64,000 bases of DNA from Actinacidiphila paucisporea. Lineage in GTDB: Bacteria; Actinomycetota; Actinomycetes; Streptomycetales; Streptomycetaceae. Both the position numbers and the translations under genes were made by a program. Shown piece after piece: positions 16,320-24,870 of the stretch (its first letter is position 1; every line of letters starts with the position of its first letter). Under the pieces are notes generated by a model. That model was not told the DNA's origin and searched no databases. It saw only the letters and a program-made list of their open reading frames with translations. The stretch is from the NCBI RefSeq assembly GCF_900142575.1, contig NZ_FRBI01000018.1, forward strand, positions 1-64,000. The letters run 5' to 3'.

Positions 16320-16550
16320 GAGGCAGTCAAGAATCCGTTGAACGCAGTGCGCGCCGTGGTGACTTGGGAAACTCTGATGCGGTGTCCCCGGCGCGCCGGG
16401 GGTCGGGGTCGAGTCCGTGGAAGTCGGCGCGTAAGGTGCATCCCCGGCATCCGTAAGCGATCACCGTTGGCGCTCCACGGCGGCCCGCCGCGGCTGCCGC
16501 CGTACGGTGCCCCCTGCGTCCCGGCTTTCCTGTGAGTGTGCTGAAGGCCG

Positions 16551-16594
16551 TTGACCTGCGGTGGAGCGTCTATTAGTTTGGTGAACGAATAAAT
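16551..16594 (+). promoter_or_regulatory. ROK-regulon promoter/operator 2 (ROK gene)
   Basis: Plus strand: -35 TTGACC (16551-16556), 17-bp spacer, -10 TAGTTT (16574-16579). The overlapping operator (16572-16594) reads ATTAGTTT, two bases, TGAACGAATAAAT. It precedes the ROK regulator start by about 70 bases, so the regulator very probably represses itself. The remainder of the 527-base gap 16134-16660 shows nothing else. Confidence 0.75.
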
Positions 16595-16660
16595 GGGCCA
16601 GAGAGGTTTGCCGGGCAGGACCCGTCGTGGTCCGCGCCGGCGGAGAAAGGTCGCAGCGTG

Positions 16661-17968
16661 ATGAACGGCGGCGGGCAGCCGGCGAGCAAGCAGAGCATGC
16701 GCCGGCACAACCTGGCCTTGGTGCTCCGTCAGGTCGCGGCCAGCGAGAGCGCCTCCCGGGCCACCGTCGCCGCCCGGGTGGGCCTGACCAAGGCCACCGT
16801 CTCCTCGCTGGTCGAGGAGTTGCGGCTGGCCGGGCTGGTCATCGAGCACGTGCCGGAGAACCAGGGCAGGGTCGGCCGTCCGGGCGGCGCGCTCGCGCTC
16901 AACCCGCGGGGCGCGGCCGGCGTCGGCGTCGAGGTCAACGTCGACTACACCGCGGTCTGTGTCGCCGACCTGACCGGCGCCCCCCGGGTCCGCCTGACCG
17001 AGCGCGCCGACAACCGCGGGCGCGGCGCCGAGGAGACGCTGCACTCGGCCGGCCGGCTCGCGGCCAGGGCCTGCGCCGCTGCCCGCCGCGCCGGACTCGC
17101 CCCGGTTCAGGTCACCTTGGGCGTCCCGGGGCTGGTCCACGACGACAGGGTGCTGCACGCGCCCAACCTGGACTGGCGCCACGTCCCCGCCGGCGACCTG
17201 CTCGTACGGGGCCTGGGCCGCCAGCGGCTCGCGGTGTCGGTCGACAACGAGGCCAATCTCGCGGCGATCGGCGAGTTCCAGGCCAGGCCGCCCGGCGCCG
17301 GGGCGAGTTTCCTGTACGTCTCGGGCGAGATCGGCATCGGCGCCGGCCTGATGGTGGACGGCGAGCTCTTCCGCGGCGGCGGTTTCGCCGGCGAGATCGG
17401 CCACGTCACGGTGATCCCGGACGGACCCGAGTGCGGCTGCGGCGCGCGCGGCTGCCTGGAGCGCTACGCGGGGCAGGACGCGCTGCTGGAGGCCGCGGCG
17501 CTGGACTCGGTGAGCGCGACCCGGCTGGGCTCGGCGCCCGCCGTGACCGCCACCGCGACCCGTACCGGCGGCGGACCGGGGCGGCACGCCCTGCAGGAGG
17601 CGCCGACCGAGGGCAGCGCCCCGGTGGAGCGGCTCGCGGCGCTGGCCGCCGAGGGCGACGACGCCGCGGTCAGGGCGCTCGCGGTGGCCGGCCGGGCGCT
17701 GGGTGTCGCGCTGTCCGGCGCGGTGAACCTGCTCGACCCGCCCGAGGTGGTGATCGGCGGGATATACGCCAGGCTGGCGCCCTGGCTGATCCCCAGCCTC
17801 CAGGTGCAGTTGCACGAGCGGGTCACCTCGGGCCGCTGGCGCTCCGACCGGCTCCGGGTCTCCGGGCTCGGCACCGAGGCGGCGGTCAGGGGCGCGGCGG
17901 GGGCCGGAGTGCAGGCGATCCTGCGCGACCCGTCGGCGTACATCGACCTGACCAGCCCGGTGCTCTGA
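16661..17968 (+). CDS. ROK-family transcriptional repressor (XylR/NagC type)
   Basis: A 435-residue regulator: N-terminal MarR-like winged helix (about 12-65; ATVAARVGLTKATVSSLVEEL) and a ROK sugar-kinase-like sensor domain (about 85-425). The ROK zinc site is intact: His248 in EIGHVTV and the C-x-C-x4-C motif CGCGARGC (Cys258, 260, 265) followed by LE. Such proteins repress sugar genes and release DNA on binding a sugar or sugar phosphate. Start ATG 16661 is chosen; GTG 16658 immediately before it is equivalent. Four near-identical promoter-operators around it (16272, 16572, 18086, 26429) define its probable regulon. Confidence 0.92.
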   Translation: MNGGGQPASKQSMRRHNLALVLRQVAASESASRATVAARVGLTKATVSSLVEELRLAGLVIEHVPENQGRVGRPGGALALNPRGAAGVGVEVNVDYTAVCVADLTGAPRVRLTERADNRGRGAEETLHSAGRLAARACAAARRAGLAPVQVTLGVPGLVHDDRVLHAPNLDWRHVPAGDLLVRGLGRQRLAVSVDNEANLAAIGEFQARPPGAGASFLYVSGEIGIGAGLMVDGELFRGGGFAGEIGHVTVIPDGPECGCGARGCLERYAGQDALLEAAALDSVSATRLGSAPAVTATATRTGGGPGRHALQEAPTEGSAPVERLAALAAEGDDAAVRALAVAGRALGVALSGAVNLLDPPEVVIGGIYARLAPWLIPSLQVQLHERVTSGRWRSDRLRVSGLGTEAAVRGAAGAGVQAILRDPSAYIDLTSPVL

Positions 17969-18064
17969 GGGGACATCAGTTTTCGCTGCCGCAGGGCCCG
18001 TTGATTCCCTGCCCGGCGGTGAAGGCCGGGGCGCAAGCGCTTCGTGGCTTGTCTGTGACAACCC

Positions 18065-18109
18065 TTGACGCTCCGCGCCCTGCCAATTAGTTTTTTGAAC
18101 CAACGAACC
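18065..18109 (+). promoter_or_regulatory. ROK-regulon promoter/operator 3 (ThuA-PQQ genes)
   Basis: Plus strand: -35 TTGACG (18065-18070), 17-bp spacer, -10 TAGTTT (18088-18093). The overlapping operator (18086-18109) reads ATTAGTTT, two bases, TGAACCAACGAACC. The leader to ATG 18327 is about 225 bases and contains no recognisable gene; the 358-base gap 17969-18326 is otherwise empty. Confidence 0.75.
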
Positions 18110-18326
18110 AATTCATCACTCCGCTCGCGGTTTGCGCTGATCAGCCCGCCGCGTCGGAGCTGAGGCATCCCTTGTCACCACCACGTTCCAAGGCGATGCC
18201 GCGATGCCGCAGGACGGACCCGTCGCCGCCCGGCGCGAGCAGACGTGCTTCGCCGCGCCCCGAAGCGGTCCGTCCGCTCCACCCTGCGGCACCATCCCCC
18301 CGCAGTGCGTCACCCGAGGAGCCGCC

Positions 18327-19559
18327 ATGCGCACGCCCCGTCCACGCACCCGTCCCGCCCTGCTCGCGGCACTGAGCCTGTCCGCGGCAGCCGTCCTGAC
18401 CGCCGCCGCCCCCGCGGTGAGCGCCGCCCCCGCCCCGGCCCCGCCGTCCGCCGGCCGGGCCGCGGCGGCGCCCTTCAAGGTCCTGGTCTTCTCCAAGACC
18501 ACCGGTTACCGGCACGACTCCATCCCGGCCGGCATCGCCGCCATCCAGCAGCTCGGCCAGCAGAACAACTTCACCGTCGTCGCCACCGAGGACGACACGC
18601 AGTTCACCGACGCCAACCTGGCGCAGTACGCGGCCGTGATCTTCCTGTCCGCGACCGGCGACCCGGTGACCACGCAGGCCGAGAAGGACGCCTTCCAGCG
18701 CTACATCGAGCACGGCGGCGGCTACGTCGGCATCCACGCCGCCTCCGACAGCGGTTACACCTGGGCCTGGTACGGCGACCTGGTCGGCGCGTACTTCAAG
18801 CAGCACCCCGCCATCCAGCCGGCCACCGTCACCGTCGAGGAGCACACCCACCCCTCGACCCAGGGCCTGCCCAACTCGTACACCCACACCGACGAGTGGT
18901 ACGACTTCCAGACCGACCCGCGCTCGAAGGTGCACGTCCTGACGTCGGTGGACGACAACTCCTACACCGGCTCCACCATGGGCGCCGACCACCCCACCAC
19001 CTGGTGCCACACCTACGACGGCGGCCGCGCCTGGTACACCGGCATGGGGCACACCAACGAGAGCTACACCGAGGCGAACTTCCTGCACCTGCTGCTCGGC
19101 GGCATCCAGACGGCGGCCGGCGTGGTGCCGGCCGACTGCTCGGTCACCTCCACCCCGCCGCCCGTGGAGCACGGCATCAGCCTGAAGGCACACGCAAACG
19201 GCAAGTACGTCACCGCGCCGAGCACGACGCAGCCGCTGATCGCCAGCAGCACCACGGTCGGCACCGGCCAGATCTTCGACGAGGTCGACCTGGGCGGCGG
19301 CAACGTCGCGTTGCGGGCCCACGTCAACAGCCAGTTCGTGACGGCGGAGAACGCCGGCGCGGCCTCGCTCATCGCCAACCGGGGCGCGGCGGCCGGGTGG
19401 GAGACCTTCCAGCTGATCCACAACTCCGACGGCAGCATCAGCCTGAAGGCCGCGGCCAACAGCAAGTACGTGACCGCCGAGAACGCGGGCGCGGCCGCGC
19501 TGATCGCCAACCGTACGGCCATCGGCCCGTGGGAGGAGTTCGACCTCTCCACCCGCTGA
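18327..19559 (+). CDS. secreted ThuA-domain protein with C-terminal fascin-like module
   Basis: A 410-residue exported protein: Sec signal peptide (1-about 34), ThuA-like (trehalose-utilisation, glutamine-amidotransferase fold) domain (about 48-265) with VLVFSKTTGYRHDSI, GGGYVGIHAASDS, EWYDF and the CHTYDGGRAWYTGMGHT region, then a Ser/Thr/Pro hinge and a beta-trefoil fascin-like domain (about 283-408). ThuA domains are linked to disaccharide utilisation without a proven reaction. Start ATG 18327 follows GAGGA by six bases. Its trefoil is nearly identical to that of the next gene, 91 bases downstream, which is probably co-transcribed. Both lie behind ROK operator 3. Confidence 0.88.
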   Translation: MRTPRPRTRPALLAALSLSAAAVLTAAAPAVSAAPAPAPPSAGRAAAAPFKVLVFSKTTGYRHDSIPAGIAAIQQLGQQNNFTVVATEDDTQFTDANLAQYAAVIFLSATGDPVTTQAEKDAFQRYIEHGGGYVGIHAASDSGYTWAWYGDLVGAYFKQHPAIQPATVTVEEHTHPSTQGLPNSYTHTDEWYDFQTDPRSKVHVLTSVDDNSYTGSTMGADHPTTWCHTYDGGRAWYTGMGHTNESYTEANFLHLLLGGIQTAAGVVPADCSVTSTPPPVEHGISLKAHANGKYVTAPSTTQPLIASSTTVGTGQIFDEVDLGGGNVALRAHVNSQFVTAENAGAASLIANRGAAAGWETFQLIHNSDGSISLKAAANSKYVTAENAGAAALIANRTAIGPWEEFDLSTR

Positions 19560-19650
19560 GCCCGCACCGCCCGGCAGCACGGCTGCCCTCGCCATCCGCA
19601 GCCGTGGTGACCTGTCATGCCCATGATCACCGCTTATCGAGGAGACCCAC

Positions 19651-22587
19651 GTGCTGTCCGAACGACCACGACCACGACTGCGCCCCCGAGCGCGCGCACG
19701 GCTGCTCAGCTGGCTGACGCTGCTGGTCGCAGTGCTCACCCTGCCCGTGCTCGCGGTGCTCGCCACCGTGCCCGCGGACGCCGCGCCGCCGCACAGCGCG
19801 GCCGGCACCGCTGCCGCCAAGCCGGCCGTCGCCGGCGTCCCCGACAGCAGCTTCCAGAAGGTGCTGCTCAACAACTCGGGCGGGAACCCGCTGCAGTTGG
19901 ACATCGCCGCCGACGGCCGGGTCTTCTTCATCGACATGCTCGGCGACGTGCGGATCATCAACACCGGTGGCACCACCGTGACCGCCGGGCACCTCGACGT
20001 CTTCACGGCGAACGAGAGCGGCCTGCTGGCCATGGCGCTCGACCCGGCCTTCGCCACCAACCACTGGATCTACCTCTACTACTCGCCCTCGTCGGCGAGC
20101 GTCGACCGGCTCAGCCGCTTCACCGTCAACGGCTCCACGATGGACATGACGAGCGAGAAGGTCGTCATGGAGGTACCGGTCCAGCGCGCCGAGTGCTGCC
20201 ACCACGGCGCCGGCATGGCCATGGACCACAAGAACGGCAACCTGTGGCTCTCCACCGGTGACAACACCAACCCGTTCGCCTCCGACGGCTACGCGCCGAT
20301 CGACGAGCAGTCCGGCCGCGCCACCTGGGACGCCCAGCGCACCGCCGGCAACACCAACAGCCTGTCGGGCAAGGTGCTGCGCATCCACCCGGAGTCCAAC
20401 GGCACGTACACCGTCCCGGCCGGCAACCTCTTCGCGCCCGGAACGGCCAAGACCAGGCCCGAGATCTACGCGATGGGCTACCGCAACCCCTTCCGGCTGG
20501 CCCTCGACCCGAAGACCGGCTTCGCGGTGGTCGGCAACTACGGCCCGGACGCCGGCGCCGCCAACTCCGCCCGCGGCCCGGAGAACACCGTCGAGTGGGA
20601 CCTGCTGAGCAAGCCGATCAACGCGGGCTGGCCGTACTGCATCGGCAACAACACCCCCTATATCGACTACAACTTCGCCACCAAGACCTCCGGCGCCCCC
20701 TTCGACTGCACGGGCGGCCCGACCAACAACTCCCCGAACAACACCGGGCTGACCAAGCTGCCGCCGGCCACCCCGGCCAACGTCTGGTACCACTACGGCG
20801 CGGACCCGAACAACTTCCCGCTGCTCAGCGGCGGCGCCCCGATGGCGGGGCCGGTCTACCGCTACGACGCCAACCTGGTCTCGGACCGCAAGTGGCCGGC
20901 CGCGCTGGACGGCCAGGCGATCTTCTCCGAGTGGAACACCAGCAAGGTGTACACCTTCCATATCAAGTCGGACAACACCGGCACCGACGACATCGAGCCC
21001 TTCCTGCCGTCGGTCTCGTTCAAGAAGCCGATGGACATGAAGTTCGGCCCGGACGGCGCCCTCTACATGGTCGAGTGGGGCACCGGCTACGGCGGCAACA
21101 ACGCCGACGCCGGCATCTACCGCATCGACTACCTCAACGGCGGCGCGCTGCCGGTCGCCAAGGCGACCGCCAACCGCACCAGCGGCCCCGCGCCACTGGC
21201 GGTGACCTTCTCCAGCAGCGGCTCGAACGACCCGGCGGGCGGCAGCCTGACCTACAAGTGGGCGTTCGGCGACGGTGCCACCTCGACCACCGCCAACCCC
21301 AGCCACACCTACAGCGCGGTCGGCAACTACACCGCCGTACTGACCGTCACCAACAGTGCGGGCAAGAGCTCGACCGCGAGTATCGACATCACCGCGGGCA
21401 ACACCGTGCCGACGCTCACCATCACCGCGCCACCCAACGGCGGGCTGTTCGACTGGGGTGACAAGGTCAACTTCGCGGTCACCGTCACCGACCCCGAGGA
21501 CGGCACCGTCAACTGCGCCCAGGTCAAGATCCAGGCCATCCTGGGCCACGACACCCACGGCCACCCGCTCGACCAGTACAGCGGGTGCAGCGCCACCGTC
21601 ACCACGACGCTGTCCAACGGCCACAGCGACGGCGACAACGTCTTCTACGTCATCGAGGCCAGCTACACCGACAAGGGCGGCAGCGGCGGGGCCGCACCGC
21701 TCACCGGCCGGGCCCAGATCACCCTGCAACCCAAGCACAAGCAGGCCGAGTTCTTCACCGACACCGGCCGCGCCGGCGACGGGCAGGGCACCGACACCCC
21801 GGGCGTCACCGTCGAGAACGGCGCCGACAGCGCGGGCGGCGGCCAGGACATCGGCTTCATCGAGGACGGCGACTACTGGAGCGTGTCGCCGATCGCGCTG
21901 AACAACATCACCTCGGTGGGCTTCCGTACGGCCTCGGCGAACGCCGGCGGCCGCATCGAGGTCCGCTGGAACTCGCCGACCGGCACCCTGCTCGGCACCG
22001 CCACCGTACCGACCACCGGTGCCTGGCAGACGTACACCGACGTCACCGCCAGCCTGAGCAACGTGCCCAGCGGCAGCGGCAAGGTCTACTTCGTCGCCCG
22101 CAACCCCTCGGGCCACACCGGACCCGGCGCGCTGATGAACGTCAACTGGATGCTGTTCGCCGGCGCCGGAGTCGGCACCCCGGGCACCCCCGGCGGCACC
22201 GGCATCAGTCTGAAGGCGCACGCGAACGGCAAGTACGTGACCGCGCCGAGCACGACGCTGCCGCTGATCGCGAGCAGCACCGCGGTCGGCACCAACGAGA
22301 CCTTCGACGAGGTCGACCTGGGCGGCGGCAACATCGCGCTGCGGGCCCACGTCAACAGCCAGTTCGTGACGGCGGAGAACGCCGGCGCGGCCTCGCTGAT
22401 CGCCAACCGGGCGGCGCAGGGCTCCTGGGAGACCTTCCAGCTGATCCACAACTCCGACGGCAGCATCAGCCTGAAGGCCACGGTCAACGGCAAGTACGTG
22501 ACGGCGGAGAACGCCGGCGCGGCGGCCCTGATCGCCAACCGGGACGCCATCGGCCCCTGGGAGGAGTTCGACCTGGGCACCGCGTGA
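19651..22587 (+). CDS. secreted glucose/sorbosone dehydrogenase-PKD-CBM6-fascin protein
   Basis: A 978-residue exported multidomain protein. Signal peptide (1-about 48), six-bladed PQQ-type glucose/sorbosone dehydrogenase-like domain (about 65-490; GLLAMALDPAF, HHGAGMAMDHKNGNLWLSTGD, YRNPFRLALDP), PKD domain (about 495-580; KWAFGDGATS), an Ig-like segment (about 585-695; VTDPEDGTVNC), a CBM6-like domain (about 697-843) and a fascin-like trefoil (about 851-978). Known dehydrogenases of this fold oxidise aldoses with PQQ; no PQQ synthesis genes are in view and cofactor residues were not checked, so activity is inferred. Start GTG 19651 follows GGAG. The trefoil duplicates that of the ThuA protein. 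A strong shared terminator follows. Confidence 0.88.
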   Translation: MLSERPRPRLRPRARARLLSWLTLLVAVLTLPVLAVLATVPADAAPPHSAAGTAAAKPAVAGVPDSSFQKVLLNNSGGNPLQLDIAADGRVFFIDMLGDVRIINTGGTTVTAGHLDVFTANESGLLAMALDPAFATNHWIYLYYSPSSASVDRLSRFTVNGSTMDMTSEKVVMEVPVQRAECCHHGAGMAMDHKNGNLWLSTGDNTNPFASDGYAPIDEQSGRATWDAQRTAGNTNSLSGKVLRIHPESNGTYTVPAGNLFAPGTAKTRPEIYAMGYRNPFRLALDPKTGFAVVGNYGPDAGAANSARGPENTVEWDLLSKPINAGWPYCIGNNTPYIDYNFATKTSGAPFDCTGGPTNNSPNNTGLTKLPPATPANVWYHYGADPNNFPLLSGGAPMAGPVYRYDANLVSDRKWPAALDGQAIFSEWNTSKVYTFHIKSDNTGTDDIEPFLPSVSFKKPMDMKFGPDGALYMVEWGTGYGGNNADAGIYRIDYLNGGALPVAKATANRTSGPAPLAVTFSSSGSNDPAGGSLTYKWAFGDGATSTTANPSHTYSAVGNYTAVLTVTNSAGKSSTASIDITAGNTVPTLTITAPPNGGLFDWGDKVNFAVTVTDPEDGTVNCAQVKIQAILGHDTHGHPLDQYSGCSATVTTTLSNGHSDGDNVFYVIEASYTDKGGSGGAAPLTGRAQITLQPKHKQAEFFTDTGRAGDGQGTDTPGVTVENGADSAGGGQDIGFIEDGDYWSVSPIALNNITSVGFRTASANAGGRIEVRWNSPTGTLLGTATVPTTGAWQTYTDVTASLSNVPSGSGKVYFVARNPSGHTGPGALMNVNWMLFAGAGVGTPGTPGGTGISLKAHANGKYVTAPSTTLPLIASSTAVGTNETFDEVDLGGGNIALRAHVNSQFVTAENAGAASLIANRAAQGSWETFQLIHNSDGSISLKATVNGKYVTAENAGAAALIANRDAIGPWEEFDLGTA

Positions 22588-22604
22588 GCGCGCGGCGCTG
22601 ACAC

Positions 22605-22639
22605 GGAACTGCCCCGGGCCGACGGCCCGGGGCAGTTCC
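22605..22639. terminator. bidirectional rho-independent-like terminator
   Basis: Perfect 16-bp stem GGAACTGCCCCGGGCC (22605-22620) with its inverse (22624-22639) and a 3-base loop. It lies 18 bases after the dehydrogenase stop and 23 bases after the stop of the convergent binding-protein gene. There is no U-tract, as is usual in Streptomyces. Confidence 0.85.
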
Positions 22640-22662
22640 ATGAGGGGGTTCGGGGTGGCGGA

Positions 22663-23724
22663 TCAGGTGAAGGACGTCGGCAGGTACTGGTCGACGTTGT
22701 CCTTGGTGACCGTCGCGGAGAACAGCGTGATCGAACTGGGCACCTCCTGCTCGACCAGGTCGCCCATGCCCTTGCTCTGGCCGATCAGCCGGGCCAGGGT
22801 GATCGCGGACGCCGACATGCTCGACGGGTAGACCACGGTGGCCTTGAGCACCCCGCTGTCCGCCTTGATCTCCTGCATCGCGTGCCGGGACCCGGCGCCG
22901 CCGACCATGAAGAACTCGCTGCGGCCCGCCTGCTTGATGGCGGCCTCCACGCCGATGCCCTGGTCGTCGTCGTGGTTCCAGACCGCGTCCAGCTTGGAGC
23001 GGGCCTGCAGCACGTTGCTCATCACCTGCTGACCGCTGTCCGCGGTGAACTGCGCGGCCTGCCGGATGCTGACCGAGAAGCCCGCCTTGGCCAGCGCGTC
23101 CTTGAAGCCCTGGCTGCGCTGCTTGGTCAGGTCGAGGTTGTCGATACCGGCGATCTCGGCGATCACCGGCTTGCTGATCCCCTTGGCCTTGAGCGTCCTG
23201 ACGACGTACTGCCCGGCGTTGACGCCCATGCCGTAGTTGTCGCCGCCGATCCAGGTCCGGTAGGCCAGCGAGTTGTCGAAGACCCGGTCCAGGTTGACCA
23301 CCGGGATACCGGCGTCCATCGCCTGGGCGCCGATCGAGGTCAGCGCCTTGCCGTCGAAGGGCAGGATCACCAGCACGTCGACCTTCTTGCTGATCAGCGT
23401 CTGGACGGCGCTGATCTGCGCGTTGACGTCGTTGGTGCCCTCGGCGGCCTGGAAGCTGACGTCGGTGTACTGCCCCGCCTGCGCCTTGGCGTTCTTGGTG
23501 ATGGCCGCTATCCAGCCGTGGTCGGCGGCCGGCGCGGAGAAGCCGACGGTGACGTGCTTGCCCGGGGTGCTGCCCGACGTGCTGGACGCGGCCTTCACAT
23601 TGGCCTTGTCCGCCTCGCCGTTGGAGTTGCTGGTGCACGCCGACAGCAGCAGACCGCTGCCCAGGGCGCCCGCGCCGAGCAGCATGTTTCTGCGCCCCAT
23701 GGCCGTGGGTCCGGTCTCTTTCAT
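22663..23724 (-). CDS. ribose-type ABC sugar transporter, substrate-binding lipoprotein
   Basis: A 353-residue periplasmic-binding-protein type 1 (RbsB-like) lipoprotein. The signal has RRNMLLGAGALGSGLLLSAC with lipidated Cys about 30 and a possible twin-arginine. The mature part begins TVGFSAPAADHGWIAAIT, followed by VDVLVILPFDGKAL, GIPVVNLDRVF, WNHDDDQG and a SASAITLARLIGQ helix. Family: binds aldopentoses, inositols or other monosaccharides; the ligand is not known here. Last gene of the importer operon, 60 bases after the permease. Because the operon shares its operator with the inositol-phosphate synthase, inositol or a related cyclitol is a reasonable guess. Confidence 0.9.
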   Translation of the reverse strand: MKETGPTAMGRRNMLLGAGALGSGLLLSACTSNSNGEADKANVKAASSTSGSTPGKHVTVGFSAPAADHGWIAAITKNAKAQAGQYTDVSFQAAEGTNDVNAQISAVQTLISKKVDVLVILPFDGKALTSIGAQAMDAGIPVVNLDRVFDNSLAYRTWIGGDNYGMGVNAGQYVVRTLKAKGISKPVIAEIAGIDNLDLTKQRSQGFKDALAKAGFSVSIRQAAQFTADSGQQVMSNVLQARSKLDAVWNHDDDQGIGVEAAIKQAGRSEFFMVGGAGSRHAMQEIKADSGVLKATVVYPSSMSASAITLARLIGQSKGMGDLVEQEVPSSITLFSATVTKDNVDQYLPTSFT

Positions 23725-23784
23725 ACGTGTTCCCTTCGAAGGGCGGTGGAGGCGGGAGGTGGAGCGGGGGTGGAGCCGCGCCGG

Positions 23785-24870
23785 TCAGGCCGGGGGGCGC
23801 GCACCTCGGGTGCGCTGCAGCAGGACGGCGACCAGGATGATCAGCCCCTTGGCGATCTCCTGGATGTCCGTGGTCAGGTTGTTGAGCACGAAGATGTTGG
23901 TGATCGTGGTGAAGACCAGGACGCCGAGGATCGAGCCGAACAGCGAACCGCGGCCGCCGGCCAGCAGCGTGCCGCCGATGATGACCGCGGCGATGGAGTC
24001 CAGCTCGTAGAGGTTGCCGAGGTTGCTGGCACCGCTGGTGGTGCGGGCGGTGAGCATCACCGCGGCGATGCCGCAGCACACCCCGGACAGCACGTACAGC
24101 AGCATGGTGTGCCGCCGTACCGCGATACCGGCCAGCCGGGCCGCCTCCGGGTTGCCGCCGACCGCGAAGGTGCGCCGGCCGAACGTCGTACGGTTCAGCA
24201 GCAGCCAGCCGAGCACCACGATCCCGGCCATCAGGTAGACCAGCAGCGGGACGCCGAGGATCTTGTCGGTCGCGATCCGGTTGAACGACTCCACCGTCAC
24301 CACCTGCGACTGCCGGTCCGACAGCCGCTCGGCGACACCGCGGGCCGAGGCCATCATGGCCAGCGTGGTGATGAAGGCGACGATCTTCCCGTAGGCGATC
24401 AGGACGCCGTTGAGCAGTCCGACGACCGAGCCGACCACGACCGCGGTGAAGACCATCCCGCCGAGCCCGTACGACTGGGTGGCGACCGTGGTGCACCACA
24501 CCGAGGCGACGGCGACGATCGCGCCGACGGACAGGTCGATGCCGCCGCCGATGATGACGAACGTCTGGCCGACCGTGATGACACCGATGACCGCCGCGCT
24601 GGTCAGGATGTTGACGATGTTGTCGGTCGTCAGGAAGTTGCCGGAGGTCGCGGCGCCCACCACGCCCAGCAGCAGGAGCACCACCAGCAGCCCGAGGCTG
24701 TGCACCTGGTGCAGCGGGAAGAGCCGCGGCAGCTGCCGCCGCCGGGCCGCCCCGGGGTCGGGGCCCTCCTTCACCAGCGACGGCCCTCCGGTGGCACCGG
24801 TGCCTGACCGGCCCTGCGCCGGCACCACGGGGGCCTCCTGCGCGGGTCTCGGCGTGGTCTGGTCGCTCAT
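23785..24870 (-). CDS. ribose-type ABC sugar transporter, permease
   Basis: A 361-residue RbsC/AraH-like inner-membrane permease with a cytoplasmic N-terminus of about 55 residues and eight to ten hydrophobic segments. Family motifs are IIGGGIDLSVGAIVAVASVW, the EAARLAGIAVRR cytoplasmic loop and AVIIGGTLLAGGRGS near the C-terminus. It forms the channel with the ATPase and receives sugar from the lipoprotein. The start ATG 24870 overlaps the stop of the ATPase gene by four bases (ATGA), so translation is coupled. Confidence 0.93.
   Translation of the reverse strand: MSDQTTPRPAQEAPVVPAQGRSGTGATGGPSLVKEGPDPGAARRRQLPRLFPLHQVHSLGLLVVLLLLGVVGAATSGNFLTTDNIVNILTSAAVIGVITVGQTFVIIGGGIDLSVGAIVAVASVWCTTVATQSYGLGGMVFTAVVVGSVVGLLNGVLIAYGKIVAFITTLAMMASARGVAERLSDRQSQVVTVESFNRIATDKILGVPLLVYLMAGIVVLGWLLLNRTTFGRRTFAVGGNPEAARLAGIAVRRHTMLLYVLSGVCCGIAAVMLTARTTSGASNLGNLYELDSIAAVIIGGTLLAGGRGSLFGSILGVLVFTTITNIFVLNNLTTDIQEIAKGLIILVAVLLQRTRGARPPA

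Noticed and set aside
22605..22639. Long stem considered as an operator between convergent genes
   Set aside because: It lies downstream of two stops, has a 3-base loop and a GC stem, so a shared terminator is the better explanation.
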